Source of the DNA: a virus | Strand: one strand, 5' to 3' | DNA: 32,695 nucleotides | Virus record (IMG/VR): IMGVR_UViG_3300030503_000375 | Span: 1 to 32,695 of that record | Shown: positions 1 through 6,922 of the stretch, piece by piece | How positions within the stretch are numbered: position 1 is the stretch's first letter | How the letters are laid out: every line of letters starts with the position of its first letter | Notes under the pieces: model-generated | Databases searched by the model: none | Told to the model about the DNA's origin: nothing | Seen by the model: the letters and a program-made list of their open reading frames with translations, nothing else | Made by a program: the position numbers and the translations under genes

Positions 1-124
1 CGTCACCGACCTGTGCCACACCCATAGCCGCCGCCAACTCCTCATTTGTGAGGTCGTTTGGGTAGACACGCTGAAAGGCTTCTTCAACCAGTTCGCGGCT
101 GCGTTTGCTATCTGTTTCGATCAT
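1..124 (-). CDS. Unknown protein, N-terminal fragment cut by window edge
   Basis: The first 41 codons of a minus-strand gene start with ATG at 124 and run off the left edge. The peptide begins MIETDSKRSRELVEEAFQRV and continues with a segment (NDLTNEELAAAMGVAQVG) that resembles the first helices of a helix-turn-helix domain, but too little is present to assign it. The start is supported by a perfect TATAAT ending six bases before the ATG, with no Shine-Dalgarno sequence between them, so the mRNA is probably leaderless. Function not known. Confidence 0.75.
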   Translation of the reverse strand, partial: MIETDSKRSRELVEEAFQRVYPNDLTNEELAAAMGVAQVGD

Positions 125-130
125 GCCGAC

Positions 131-139
131 ATTATACCA
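131..139 (-). promoter_or_regulatory. Extended -10 promoter, leaderless gene
   Basis: The minus strand reads TGGTATAAT, an extended -10 element with the perfect hexamer at 131-136. The start codon at 124 lies six bases downstream, which places the expected transcription start at or next to the ATG. No convincing -35 box is visible. Confidence 0.7.
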
Positions 140-180
140 GCGGAGACGATCTTTTGGCTAGAAACTGTGGTAATCAAATC

Positions 181-194
181 GGCACAAGCGTGCC
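181..194 (-). other. Small hairpin in the 125-289 intergenic stretch
   Basis: Arms GGCAC and GTGCC surround a four-base loop and are followed on the minus strand by GATTTGATT. This may be a weak terminator for the genes at 290-849, but the T-tract is poor. The rest of 125-289 shows only the promoter at 131-139 and one unsupported 33-codon reading frame. Confidence 0.3.
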
Positions 195-289
195 ATTACG
201 TTACCAGACTTTCGTGTGTTGGCGACTCAGTGACGTTACCGCCGCAACTGATAAGAAACAAAGGCAACGTCCGATAACCAGCCTTATGT

Positions 290-529
290 TCACTCACCGT
301 TTACGCGGTAAAGTATGCGTTGAAACAAGGTGGGCCTATCGAGCGCATCGCATATCGCGGCATCAATGTGGAAGGCGACTAAGCCAACGGCAAGACCCTT
401 TCGCAACCTGCGGACAGCCTTGGTTCGAGGTTTGTAGTCGAAAAGCTCGTAGATGCCCACCGTAGCGATCATCACATGCCAGAGTGACTTGATGGCACGC
501 TCGTCTCTACGTTCAACTTTGGGGATCAT
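290..529 (-). CDS. Hypothetical protein, 79 aa
   Basis: Small basic protein of 79 residues with no recognised family. The centre (RLRKGLAVGLVAFHIDAAIC) alternates a basic patch with a hydrophobic stretch and could be an amphipathic or membrane-touching helix. The ATG at 529 is preceded by AAGGGAAAA, a usable ribosome site, and the gene starts eight bases after the stop of the membrane protein at 538-849, so the two are probably co-transcribed. Its reality rests on ribosome site and spacing only. Confidence 0.55.
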   Translation of the reverse strand: MIPKVERRDERAIKSLWHVMIATVGIYELFDYKPRTKAVRRLRKGLAVGLVAFHIDAAICDALDRPTLFQRILYRVNGE

Positions 530-537
530 TTTTCCCT

Positions 538-849
538 TTAAGGTCTAGCGGTCAATTTCGCCGCCACTTTCATTATCCATCGGGGGAGGTTCTTGGGTTC
601 CAGCGGCTTTGGCACCAGAGGCCAAACACCGAGGGGCATCTCTGCTCGAACTTGCTTGTAAATCCGAATATCTCGAAAATGTTTCGACATCTTGCAGCCA
701 CAAACAATAGACCCGACAGTTGCTCCCACAACCAACGTTCCCATAGTCACATCGTACCAAATACTGTCGTGGGGAATACGGATCAGGACTTCTAACGCCG
801 CGATGAAGATCGCCATCGGGAGGATGAATCCCTTAAGGAAGGCTCTCAT
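538..849 (-). CDS. Small membrane protein, two predicted helices
   Basis: A 103-residue protein. Residues about 4-24 (FLKGFILPMAIFIAALEVL) and about 33-52 (TMGTLVVGATVGSIVCGC) are strongly hydrophobic, giving a probable two-helix membrane protein with a basic C-terminal tail (about 55-103). No family recognised. It starts 12 bases after the stop of the SbcD-like gene, so it may be the tail of that transcription unit. Small membrane proteins of this size are frequent in phage genomes and may be lysis- or exclusion-related, but nothing here shows which. Confidence 0.6.
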   Translation of the reverse strand: MRAFLKGFILPMAIFIAALEVLIRIPHDSIWYDVTMGTLVVGATVGSIVCGCKMSKHFRDIRIYKQVRAEMPLGVWPLVPKPLEPKNLPRWIMKVAAKLTARP

Positions 850-861
850 GTACTGACTCTA

Positions 862-1884
862 TCATGAGAGATTGCATAGTTCAAGAAGTAGTTGCAACAA
901 TTGAAGATCATCGCCACAAAGTTGTTTCGCGATCTCGCGAGGCTCGGATGTTTCGAGCCCATCCACCGCTTCATCCATCTGCGAGAAGAAGTCCAGAACG
1001 TTGCTCGCCTTGCCCGCTCGCTCGACGCCCTTGTCGGCGTGCACGAAGACCACTTCCAACGGCTTGACTGGGATGTCTTTCTCCTTGTAACGAATTCCAT
1101 CCTGAGCAAAGGAGAGGATGGCGGCGACCACGGGGCGATCCTTCTCATCGTAGGAGAACGCGGCCCGAGCCATGGAGCCGAGATTCACGTGAGTGATGTT
1201 GCCGACAGTCTCCGTCTCCTTGCGGCTGTGGTCGTGCCCCCAGAGCAGGAAGTCGAAATCCAGATGAGCCACTTGGTTGTAGCCGATCTTCGGTTCACCG
1301 TACAGGGTGCCGCCATTACCGGGCTCACCGTAAGCGTGGACAACGCCCACTCGATACTTGGCTTCAGGATGGCGCGGCGGGGCGTTCAGCAGGGCTTGAA
1401 GGGTTTTATCCCCCGTGGCATAAGGAAAGGTCTCGACGCTCACCGTAACACTGTCATCGGCATTGGAGAACAGGACGGGCTCGCGGTTCAGGTCACGATA
1501 GCAACCTGCGGCAATCAGCAACCCTAGCGGCTGAGACGGTAGAGAATCCATACGGTCGGCAAAGAGGTCATGGTTTCCAACCGCTCCCCAGACCCTACCG
1601 AGCGGGTAAGAGCCGAATACCCGAATAAGGCGTTCAATCGTTGCTAAAGAATTTCCGGGGGACTTCGCCACTTTATTGTGAAACACGTCCCCGCCGACCA
1701 AACATACCCCATTTAGTTTTTCTGTCAGGTCTAGAACGAACCGAAGCTTATCAAATATCGCCCCCGCATAGTCGTCCCCCCTTCGTCCGGGCGGAATCGC
1801 AGACATGTGGAGGTCGGTGATCCAGACTAAATTTACTCGTGGATGGGGAAGTTTTACAACTTCCAAACCCCTATCATAGGACAT
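862..1884 (-). CDS. SbcD/Mre11-like metallophosphoesterase nuclease
   Basis: Calcineurin-type metallophosphoesterase, 340 residues from the ATG at 1884. The metal-binding motifs appear in order: TDLH near residue 24, GGD near 66, GNHD near 104, a lone His in VGVVHAYG near 183, and GHDH near 216. This set and length match the SbcD/Mre11/T4 gp47 exonuclease family, which works with an SbcC/Rad50/gp46 ATPase on DNA ends during recombination-dependent replication. A candidate ATPase lies at 4189-5343. The start is uncertain: the frame is open to a TTG at 1896, and a TATGAT six bases before an in-frame TTG (VVKLP region) would fit the leaderless pattern seen elsewhere. The C terminus is short for SbcD, so DNA end specificity cannot be judged. 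Confidence 0.85.
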   Translation of the reverse strand: MSYDRGLEVVKLPHPRVNLVWITDLHMSAIPPGRRGDDYAGAIFDKLRFVLDLTEKLNGVCLVGGDVFHNKVAKSPGNSLATIERLIRVFGSYPLGRVWGAVGNHDLFADRMDSLPSQPLGLLIAAGCYRDLNREPVLFSNADDSVTVSVETFPYATGDKTLQALLNAPPRHPEAKYRVGVVHAYGEPGNGGTLYGEPKIGYNQVAHLDFDFLLWGHDHSRKETETVGNITHVNLGSMARAAFSYDEKDRPVVAAILSFAQDGIRYKEKDIPVKPLEVVFVHADKGVERAGKASNVLDFFSQMDEAVDGLETSEPREIAKQLCGDDLQLLQLLLELCNLS

Positions 1885-1887
1885 ATC

Positions 1888-2568
1888 ATGACTCAATTTT
1901 GGACTGTATATCGAACCACCTGTTTAGTTAATACTCATTTTTACATTGGCAGGCACAAAACAACGAACGTGAACGACGGGTATCTTGGGTCGGGTACGGT
2001 ACTACGGAAAGCCGTAAAGAAGCATGGACGAGAAAAATTCATCAAAGAAGTGTTGTTTGTATTCGGCACCAAAGAAGCCGCCGATCTCAAGGAAATTGAA
2101 CTCGTGTACGAAGAACGAGACAACCCTAAATGCTACAATATCGCCAAAGGCGGTGAGGCTGGCTGGGACTACGTAAACGAAGCTGGTGTTGTATCACGAC
2201 ATTGGCGTGATAATCGAGAAAGTCGAAGAGAGGCCATACGTAGGGCGGTTCAAAAGAAGTGGAATGAGCCCGAACACCATGCGACCCACGCGGCGGCTAA
2301 CGGGAGCCCGAATGCCAAGGCAAAACAAAGCTTAAGTCACATTAAACAGTGGGAGAATCTAACTCCAGAAAAGCTAAAGGAGATCAAAGCGAATCGTTCG
2401 GAAATGTGGAAAGACCCGAAGAGAAAACAGGCCCAAGCGAACAAGGTCGCAAAAAGTTGGACTCCAGAACGTTTAGATGCCCAGAAACAAATAGCGATTC
2501 GAGTGAATCACACCCGCTGGCACCAAGCTAAAGGAATCGTAGATGTGGGTTGCGAGTTGTGTCACTAG
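1888..2568 (+). CDS. GIY-YIG homing endonuclease, Seg-like
   Basis: A 226-residue plus-strand gene. The N terminus (VYRTTCLVNTHFYIGRHKT) is a divergent GIY-YIG motif, followed by YLGSG, a KKHGREKF segment and E-rich EIELVYEE, as in phage T4 Seg-type endonucleases. The C-terminal half is a repeated basic helical region (KKWNEP, EMWKDPKRK, SWTPERLDAQK) typical of the DNA-binding modules of these enzymes. The ATG at 1888 has AGGACA upstream; the frame extends to 1843 but that start lacks a site. It lies divergently against the SbcD-like gene and ends one base before the stop of the gene at 2569, so it occupies exactly the gap between two minus-strand genes, as an inserted mobile gene would. Confidence 0.88.
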   Translation: MTQFWTVYRTTCLVNTHFYIGRHKTTNVNDGYLGSGTVLRKAVKKHGREKFIKEVLFVFGTKEAADLKEIELVYEERDNPKCYNIAKGGEAGWDYVNEAGVVSRHWRDNRESRREAIRRAVQKKWNEPEHHATHAAANGSPNAKAKQSLSHIKQWENLTPEKLKEIKANRSEMWKDPKRKQAQANKVAKSWTPERLDAQKQIAIRVNHTRWHQAKGIVDVGCELCH

Positions 2569-2979
2569 CTACTCTCGCATCCAGCGGTTTTGACGCAGGC
2601 CGCTCGGCTGGACAGGTTGGGCGGCAAACGCGCCCTTCCAGTAGTCTTCGAGCAGACATTGCTGGGCGGCGGCGATCACGAGATCGAGAGCGTTGCTGCC
2701 ATCGACTCCCTCTTGTGCCGTCTGCGACCAGCAGTGACCCATGCGGATTTGGTGTCCGCGAATTGTGATCGTGTAATCCGTGTTGCCGTAGGCATACGCA
2801 TAGTCCCAGCAGCCGTTGGGACAGTTGGAATACGATTCGCAGAGGGTGCCCTCAGAGATGTAATCGCGGTAACCGTCTTTGAGGCGACTACCGCAAATGG
2901 GGCATTGAGCATAGCCGAACCGCAGCGGTGCGGAGAGGCCATACGGAAAGCCAAAACTAACGGGCTGAAGCTGACTCAC
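2569..2979 (-). CDS. Hypothetical protein with four-cysteine zinc-like motif
   Basis: A 136-residue protein with CPICG (about 26-30) and two further Cys (about 47 and 53, then C57) in an aromatic-rich stretch (NCPNGCWDYAYAYG), which suggests a small zinc-binding fold. No family is recognised. The start is GTG with GAGG six bases upstream. It overlaps the last 23 bases of the deoxyribosyltransferase-like gene, so it is translated from the same message. Its stop abuts the stop of the plus-strand endonuclease. Confidence 0.7.
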   Translation of the reverse strand: MSQLQPVSFGFPYGLSAPLRFGYAQCPICGSRLKDGYRDYISEGTLCESYSNCPNGCWDYAYAYGNTDYTITIRGHQIRMGHCWSQTAQEGVDGSNALDLVIAAAQQCLLEDYWKGAFAAQPVQPSGLRQNRWMRE

Positions 2980-3439
2980 TGGTTGCCTCGCGCTTGTTCA
3001 ACAGAATGATTTCTGTGACCTTGAGGGCGTCATCCAGATTGTCTACGCGGAACGGGACGGTCTGCCGCACCATCGGGTGGTCATGAGGATTGCCTTCTTT
3101 TTCTATGACCAGAACCGCAGGCTTTCGAGCAGCATCGCACCAACCCATCTCGATCATCGTGCCAACGGAAATCCGCTGAGCGCCCAGCAAGTAGAATACC
3201 ACCAAGTCGGCACCCATGCAATCGTAGCGGTCTTGCGAGGTTAAACCCTGATCTGAGGATAGGGGGAACTGTGCGTATGATTGTTCCAACACACCGAGAC
3301 TGGCGAGGTAGTCCTTACCACGAAGTGGGGAATAGGCTTTGATGCGGGAGTCCACACGGCGAGTGAATTCATTCCGCCATTCCTGTGCCCCGTCGAAAGT
3401 CAATCCCGAAATCGGCCCAGCTAAGTAGACTTTGAACAT
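2957..3439 (-). CDS. Nucleoside 2-deoxyribosyltransferase-like protein
   Basis: A 160-residue Rossmann-like protein. The N terminus VYLAGPISG matches the start of the nucleoside 2-deoxyribosyltransferase/MTH538-like fold, followed by ADLVVFYLLGAQRISVGTMIE, where the S-x-GT-x-xE segment supplies the conserved Glu. This family exchanges or hydrolyses the N-glycosidic bond of deoxynucleosides or nucleotides; the exact substrate cannot be read from sequence. The gene has its own promoter-like motif and a ribosome site inside a short hairpin touching the ATG. A second, divergent member lies at 18773-19291. Confidence 0.8.
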   Translation of the reverse strand: MFKVYLAGPISGLTFDGAQEWRNEFTRRVDSRIKAYSPLRGKDYLASLGVLEQSYAQFPLSSDQGLTSQDRYDCMGADLVVFYLLGAQRISVGTMIEMGWCDAARKPAVLVIEKEGNPHDHPMVRQTVPFRVDNLDDALKVTEIILLNKREATSESASAR

Positions 3440-3456
3440 GGTAAGTGCTCCTTACC
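3440..3456 (-). promoter_or_regulatory. Hairpin containing the ribosome site of the 2957-3439 gene
   Basis: Minus-strand arms GGTAAG and CTTACC flank the loop GAGCA. The Shine-Dalgarno AAGGAG straddles the arm and loop, and the ATG follows the second arm directly. The stem is six perfect pairs. It could limit translation initiation. Confidence 0.5.
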
Positions 3457-3457
3457 C

Positions 3458-3474
3458 TATCAATACTGAGTTTT
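3458..3474 (-). promoter_or_regulatory. Promoter-like motif, CAGTATTGATA family
   Basis: The minus strand reads AAAACTCAGTATTGATA. Close relatives of this string lie upstream of minus-strand genes at 6191, 14026, 16631, 17407 and 19325 (and inside a gene at 6799). Position before leadered genes suggests a phage promoter. Confidence 0.55.
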
Positions 3475-3481
3475 GGAGGAA

Positions 3482-3781
3482 TTACCCCTGTTGAAGCTCG
3501 CGATATTGCTCCATCAAGTCTTCGCCCTGCTCCAATTGGGCGGTTAGGGTCGCAAGTTGCTCGGCGAGATTGGCCCCCAAGCTGGTTGCGAGGGCTTGTA
3601 ACTCTTTGGCTGTCATAGCCTCTGGGTTCTCGATCCCGAGTTCCCGCAGCTTCCTGTAGGCTTCTTCCAGCTTGCCCTGTTCGAGACCCTTCTGTTGGTT
3701 GATCTGATCGCGACCGCTCTGAAGGGTGGTCACCCGGGCTTTAAGCTGCTTCAATCGTTCCTGTGTCTGTTCCAGTTCCAT
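3482..3781 (-). CDS. Coiled-coil protein, 99 aa
   Basis: Almost entirely helical and heptad-like: residues 1-45 (ELEQTQERLKQLKARVTTLQ and following) and 66-97 (LAEQLATLTAQLEQGEDLME) are Gln/Glu/Leu-rich coiled coils joined by a short Pro-containing turn (ENPEAMT). It starts inside the C-terminal coding end of the HNH gene, downstream of the SbcC-like ATPase. It may be a partner or a separately encoded coil of that ATPase; it has no Walker B or ABC signature, so it is not the missing second ATPase lobe. Confidence 0.7.
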   Translation of the reverse strand: MELEQTQERLKQLKARVTTLQSGRDQINQQKGLEQGKLEEAYRKLRELGIENPEAMTAKELQALATSLGANLAEQLATLTAQLEQGEDLMEQYRELQQG

Positions 3782-4196
3782 TACTCACTCCCCGTCCCCG
3801 TTGGAATTCTGCTACTCGCTGCAAATACTGGATGAATTCGGCATACCCCATCTTGCTCTTGGCATAATTGCAAATCGTGCAGCAAGGAAGACAATTCTGC
3901 GGGGTATACCCGAGATCGTTATCCCTTCGGTCTATACCGTTGCAGACCCACCCACCGTTGTATTTAGCTGTAGAGGAGTCAAGTTTCGTGTAGCTCCGTT
4001 CGACTGGCGGTGCACCGCAATAGTGACAGTTTTGCTGGCTCAACACCGTAAAATCTTCGGTTGACAACCCCCAGACTAGACCACGTTCCTTCGCTGCGTA
4101 CCTGTATTGACCTATGATTTTGTTCCGAGTAGCGATTCCCGGCCCACGAAACCTTCGATCAATCGCCACTCGTTTGTAAGTGCCTTTGCTACTCAC
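3741..4196 (-). CDS. HNH homing endonuclease
   Basis: A 151-residue protein with a complete HNH layout: CHYCG at 57-61, NGIDRRDND at 87-95, then QNCLPCCTICNYAKS at 100-114. The paired CxxC knuckles and IDR..N core match phage HNH nucleases. It starts with GTG in the sequence GTGAGTAG, overlapping the ATPase stop, and its C-terminal end overlaps the coiled-coil gene. The C-terminal tail (GTGTDTGT) is low in complexity and may be an insertion scar. The position between the ATPase and a coiled-coil gene suggests that it invaded this operon. Confidence 0.87.
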   Translation of the reverse strand: MSSKGTYKRVAIDRRFRGPGIATRNKIIGQYRYAAKERGLVWGLSTEDFTVLSQQNCHYCGAPPVERSYTKLDSSTAKYNGGWVCNGIDRRDNDLGYTPQNCLPCCTICNYAKSKMGYAEFIQYLQRVAEFQRGRGVSNGTGTDTGTIEAA

Positions 4197-5343
4197 ACGT
4201 ATGCTCGATAGCTCTGCCGCACTTCGGGCAAAGACTCTTTTTCAACTCGTCCTGCGCTTCAGTCAATTTTGAGTCAGTTTCAGTCAACTCGGCTGTCTTG
4301 GCCTTCAGGCTGCGACGAAGCTCAATCACCTGCCCTATGGTCTTAATACTGGAATAGAGTCGCACCGAAGAGGCGTACTGTGGCTCTACGGCGTCGATGT
4401 CGGGGAACACGCGGCGGTTGGCTTTCAGGACACGTAAGGTCTCGACAGCGACCAACTTCCGCCAGATCGGTAGGACGGGCACCCATGCCTCGGAGCCGCC
4501 GTCTATAACCGTGGTGACCTTACCAAGCCACTTCGACAGGATGCGGGATTCCGCCGCCTGATTGAGGTAGGCGATTTGTTGCGTCAATCGCTCAACTGGG
4601 GTCGTATTTGGCACCGCCAGAGCGTTCTGGAGCCGTTCTAGGGGCTTCAGACGGCTAAGGCGTGTCAGAGCCTCCCCAAGCCATACGGACTTGAAATCCA
4701 GCGCCCTAATGCGAAGCTCCAGTTCGTGGAGGGTGCTCAGGAGGCAGCCGCCATTGGCGCTCAGGGGCATGAGCTTGGACTTCCGTTCCTCAGCCTCACG
4801 AATCTCCGCAGCTAGGGTTTTGGCTTCACCGTTTTTGTCACTTATCCGTGACCCGGCCTCCTTCTTGCCAGCTTCCAATTTCTCCGTGCCGCCAAAGGCA
4901 CCGAGGATGGCATTCAGGTCGGCAGGCTTGTAGGCTTTCTTGTCGAGCAGGAATTGGGGGTCATTCTGTACCCCGAAGATGGGGTCAAAGTCGAAGTCCC
5001 CGACAGTGATCTCTCCGCAGAGCAGGTCTTTGACGGGCGGCGGGATGTGGCCGTCCAAGCTGGTGTAGGCGTTCTTCTCGTCGCCATTGAGGACGTACTT
5101 AACCTTCCCCGCCTTGTTGCGGGTTGCCTTGATCGTGATCCCGTTGATACTGAGGGTGAGTTCGAGGGGTTCCTTCTTAGGGTCACGGATAAAAGCGGCG
5201 TCGAGTTCGTTGCGAAGGATACCCCTGAGGGCACGGGACAGGCTGGACTTCCCCTTGTTGGAAGGGCCTGTCAGGACGGTAAGCCCGCCGATTTCTAGCT
5301 CGAAGTCCGCCCACGGTTGGAAGTTACGACCAGAAAGGCGCAA
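4189..5343 (-). CDS. SbcC-like ATPase with N-terminal lobe and zinc-hook CxxC
   Basis: A 384-residue ABC-type ATPase half. Walker A is GPSNKGKSS at 26-34; VQNDPQFLLD resembles a Q-loop; helical segments follow; and CPKCG with a further Cys closes the protein at 372-383. That is the order of an SbcC/Rad50 N-terminal lobe, first coil and zinc hook, but no ABC signature, Walker B or second lobe follows before the stop. The TTG at 5343 is chosen because AGGGAG lies nine bases upstream and the upstream frame (open to GTG 5442) overlaps a credible small gene. Role inferred: DNA-end processing with the SbcD-like nuclease. Half-length phage ATPases of this sort exist, so it need not be broken. Confidence 0.78.
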   Translation of the reverse strand: MRLSGRNFQPWADFELEIGGLTVLTGPSNKGKSSLSRALRGILRNELDAAFIRDPKKEPLELTLSINGITIKATRNKAGKVKYVLNGDEKNAYTSLDGHIPPPVKDLLCGEITVGDFDFDPIFGVQNDPQFLLDKKAYKPADLNAILGAFGGTEKLEAGKKEAGSRISDKNGEAKTLAAEIREAEERKSKLMPLSANGGCLLSTLHELELRIRALDFKSVWLGEALTRLSRLKPLERLQNALAVPNTTPVERLTQQIAYLNQAAESRILSKWLGKVTTVIDGGSEAWVPVLPIWRKLVAVETLRVLKANRRVFPDIDAVEPQYASSVRLYSSIKTIGQVIELRRSLKAKTAELTETDSKLTEAQDELKKSLCPKCGRAIEHTCE

Positions 5344-5345
5344 GG

Positions 5346-5516
5346 CTACTTTCTCCCTGACATTACCTCTGCCATCTTCAGCATATTGACGTGGTAGCGA
5401 CAGATGGGGATGCGGTTTTCGCCGTTTGGCCCTTCGCACCACCCCTCGGCAGGTTTACCACATGGTGGAACGCCTACGCCGCAAGGTTTGCCGATTACGG
5501 TCTCGATTGTGCTCAT
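5346..5516 (-). CDS. Small cysteine-rich protein, 56 aa
   Basis: A 56-residue protein read from ATG 5516 in the arrangement TAATG with the upstream stop, preceded by GAGGTAGAG. Cysteines at 12, 19, 27 and 39 with His42 (KPCGVGVPPCG, GWCEG, PICRYH) suggest a zinc-ribbon-like fold. It ends two bases before the chosen TTG of the ATPase, so the tight spacing supports both starts. Function unknown. Confidence 0.65.
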   Translation of the reverse strand: MSTIETVIGKPCGVGVPPCGKPAEGWCEGPNGENRIPICRYHVNMLKMAEVMSGRK

Positions 5517-5923
5517 TACTCTACCTCAACATCATCGAGGTCGAGTTCTTCAACAGGCTCGAACTCTTTCCCCTCAAGTGTCCCGTAATGTGCTTCCCAT
5601 TTCTTCACAGAAATGGTTAGGCTGAACTGCTTGAACAATCCGAAAAATTCTTCACGAGTAAGGTCTTTGCTAACTTTCCGCACGCCTTCCCATACGCCTT
5701 CTTCTTGTCCTGCTTTGTAGTTCTCCCTGCCGACGATAAAGATGTCAACTGATGCGCGGGTCGTTTTCTCCCCAGTCCACATAGAGATGCCGACGATATG
5801 TTCCCCGTCAGCGAGCGTCACACCCAAGCCCGCCAAGAACTTCTCGCCGTGCTCGAAGTCGATCCAATCAGCCGAGGCTGAGCCCTTGAGATCGCCGTAA
5901 TGTACTCCCGATTGGAAGATCAT
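5516..5923 (-). CDS. Hypothetical protein, 135 aa
   Basis: Mixed alpha/beta protein with a strongly acidic end (ELDLDDVEVE). No family recognised. It starts at the TAATG overlap with the upstream gene and ends in a TAATG overlap with the cysteine-rich gene, so it is an operon member between the 6177 promoter and the ATPase. The sequence (VTLADGEHIVGISMW, ASVDIFIVGRENY) reads as a small beta-sheet domain. Confidence 0.7.
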   Translation of the reverse strand: MIFQSGVHYGDLKGSASADWIDFEHGEKFLAGLGVTLADGEHIVGISMWTGEKTTRASVDIFIVGRENYKAGQEEGVWEGVRKVSKDLTREEFFGLFKQFSLTISVKKWEAHYGTLEGKEFEPVEELDLDDVEVE

Positions 5924-6177
5924 TAGATTTCCTCGATGACGGCTTCAACTGGGCCGAAATCACGGAGTGTTGCCGCCAGTTCGTCGATTTGCTCGTGCGT
6001 GGCGCGTTTGAAGATGAGCGAAACTACGGAGCGTACCTCCGGCATGGGCGACCCGTCTGTCCGACCAGAGTTGTCCAGAAAAACGCCTTGATACTCACCA
6101 TTGGCAGTCTGTTCGTTGTCGATACAGACCGCATAGGTCACGGGGATACGAAGATAAAGCTTGTTTGTTGTGGGCAT
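5923..6177 (-). CDS. Hypothetical protein, 84 aa, first gene of the 6177 operon
   Basis: An 84-residue protein that begins with a beta-strand-rich segment (KLYLRIPVTYAVCIDNEQ) and ends in a helical, acidic part (HEQIDELAATLRDFGPVEAV). No family recognised. The ATG has GGAGGG seven bases upstream and a TATTAT-containing promoter motif further up, so it leads the unit that includes the ATPase. Confidence 0.7.
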   Translation of the reverse strand: MPTTNKLYLRIPVTYAVCIDNEQTANGEYQGVFLDNSGRTDGSPMPEVRSVVSLIFKRATHEQIDELAATLRDFGPVEAVIEEI

Positions 6178-6190
6178 GAGAACCCTCCAG

Positions 6191-6212
6191 TCTGATAATA
6201 CTGGGGTTTCAG
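6191..6212 (-). promoter_or_regulatory. Promoter for the 6177-3482 unit
   Basis: The minus strand reads GAAACCCCAGTATTAT (TATTAT at 6195-6200), a member of the CAGTATT family, about 17 bases before the ATG with GGAGGG in between. This leaves a short leader of about 11 bases. Confidence 0.6.
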
Positions 6213-6225
6213 GAAAAGGGAGGTT

Positions 6226-6588
6226 TTATTCTTCTTCGCCGAGGAGGGCGGTTGCAGGATTGAGCAAAGATGATCGATTCCGCCAACATTTCTTCAGCTT
6301 TGCGGGGTTGTTTTTGCTGTTTCGCCAACAACGGAGTTCGTACCCGCGAACCTTACCCATCTCATCGGGGCCGAGGTACGTGCGGATGAATCCCCCTCTA
6401 CCCGGAACGATAAAGTCCCCAAAGTCGAGATACCAGTCTTCTTTGGGGACTTCGCCCCCAGTGGGGAGTTCTTTTTTGACGCGATCAAGCCCATCGTCTG
6501 GAAGCCGATTCATGCGGGCTTTGAGATGGATTTTACCGTAGGTGATGTCGCCCTCTGGGTACTCGCTCCACTTGGCTAATCGGGGCAT
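6226..6588 (-). CDS. Hypothetical basic protein, 120 aa
   Basis: The frame is open to 6657, but the ATG at 6588 avoids a long overlap with the upstream gene and gives a coherent N terminus (MPRLAKWSEYPEGDITYGK). The protein is beta-rich (DWYLDFGDFIVPGRGGF), then strongly basic (CWRNSKNNPAKLKKCWRN), ending EEE. No clear Shine-Dalgarno sequence is visible. No family recognised; the basic tail could bind nucleic acid. Confidence 0.6.
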   Translation of the reverse strand: MPRLAKWSEYPEGDITYGKIHLKARMNRLPDDGLDRVKKELPTGGEVPKEDWYLDFGDFIVPGRGGFIRTYLGPDEMGKVRGYELRCWRNSKNNPAKLKKCWRNRSSLLNPATALLGEEE

Positions 6589-6601
6589 GAGGGGGGTCTT
6601 T

Positions 6602-6922
6602 CTAGCCAAGCATGTATTCGTGGAGAGCATCGCCCAATGGGTTATAAAGAGGGTCATTCGACGGCAAGGTCTTGAATTTGCCGAAGAGTTCCTTCACGTT
6701 TTCCTTGGTGACAAGGATAGGTTCGGGAGCACGCCCCGTGCCCTGTTCGGGGGCTGCACGCTTCATTGTTTCTGCCGTATACATGGTAGTCCCTAGTGTA
6801 TCACTACTGGATTTTTGACGCAACTTGGGAGTTTCATCGGGGAAACCTCCCCATTCTCCACTGATTTTTTCATCCAGCAGGTCCTCGACCAGATCAGGGG
6901 TGTGGGCGGTAGCAGTGCTCAT
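6602..6922 (-). CDS. Hypothetical protein, 106 aa, with possible internal start
   Basis: The ATG at 6922 has AGAGGAC six bases upstream. The first 45 residues are acidic and look disordered; the last 40 (LVTKENVKELFGKFKTLPSN) look like a small helical domain. An in-frame ATG at 6784 has AGGGA upstream and a copy of the CAGTATTGATA-type motif before it, so a shorter 60-residue product may be made separately. No family recognised. Confidence 0.6.
   Translation of the reverse strand: MSTATAHTPDLVEDLLDEKISGEWGGFPDETPKLRQKSSSDTLGTTMYTAETMKRAAPEQGTGRAPEPILVTKENVKELFGKFKTLPSNDPLYNPLGDALHEYMLG
6799..6816 (-). promoter_or_regulatory. Promoter-like motif inside the 6602-6922 gene
   Basis: The minus strand reads AAAAATCCAGTAGTGATA, differing from the copies at 3458 and 19325 mainly by one T to G change. 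It sits 15 bases before the internal ATG at 6784. Confidence 0.4.

Noticed and set aside
196-297. 33-codon minus-strand frame starting with GTG in a GTGAGTGA overlap
   Set aside because: No ribosome site, no recognisable composition; overlap with the previous stop alone is not enough.
1847-1864. Perfect seven-base stem with TTAC loop before the GIY-YIG gene
   Set aside because: It lies within the SbcD-like coding end (VVKLP codons) and has no T-tract; kept out as a terminator because the coding reading explains it, although a role in the plus-strand gene cannot be excluded.
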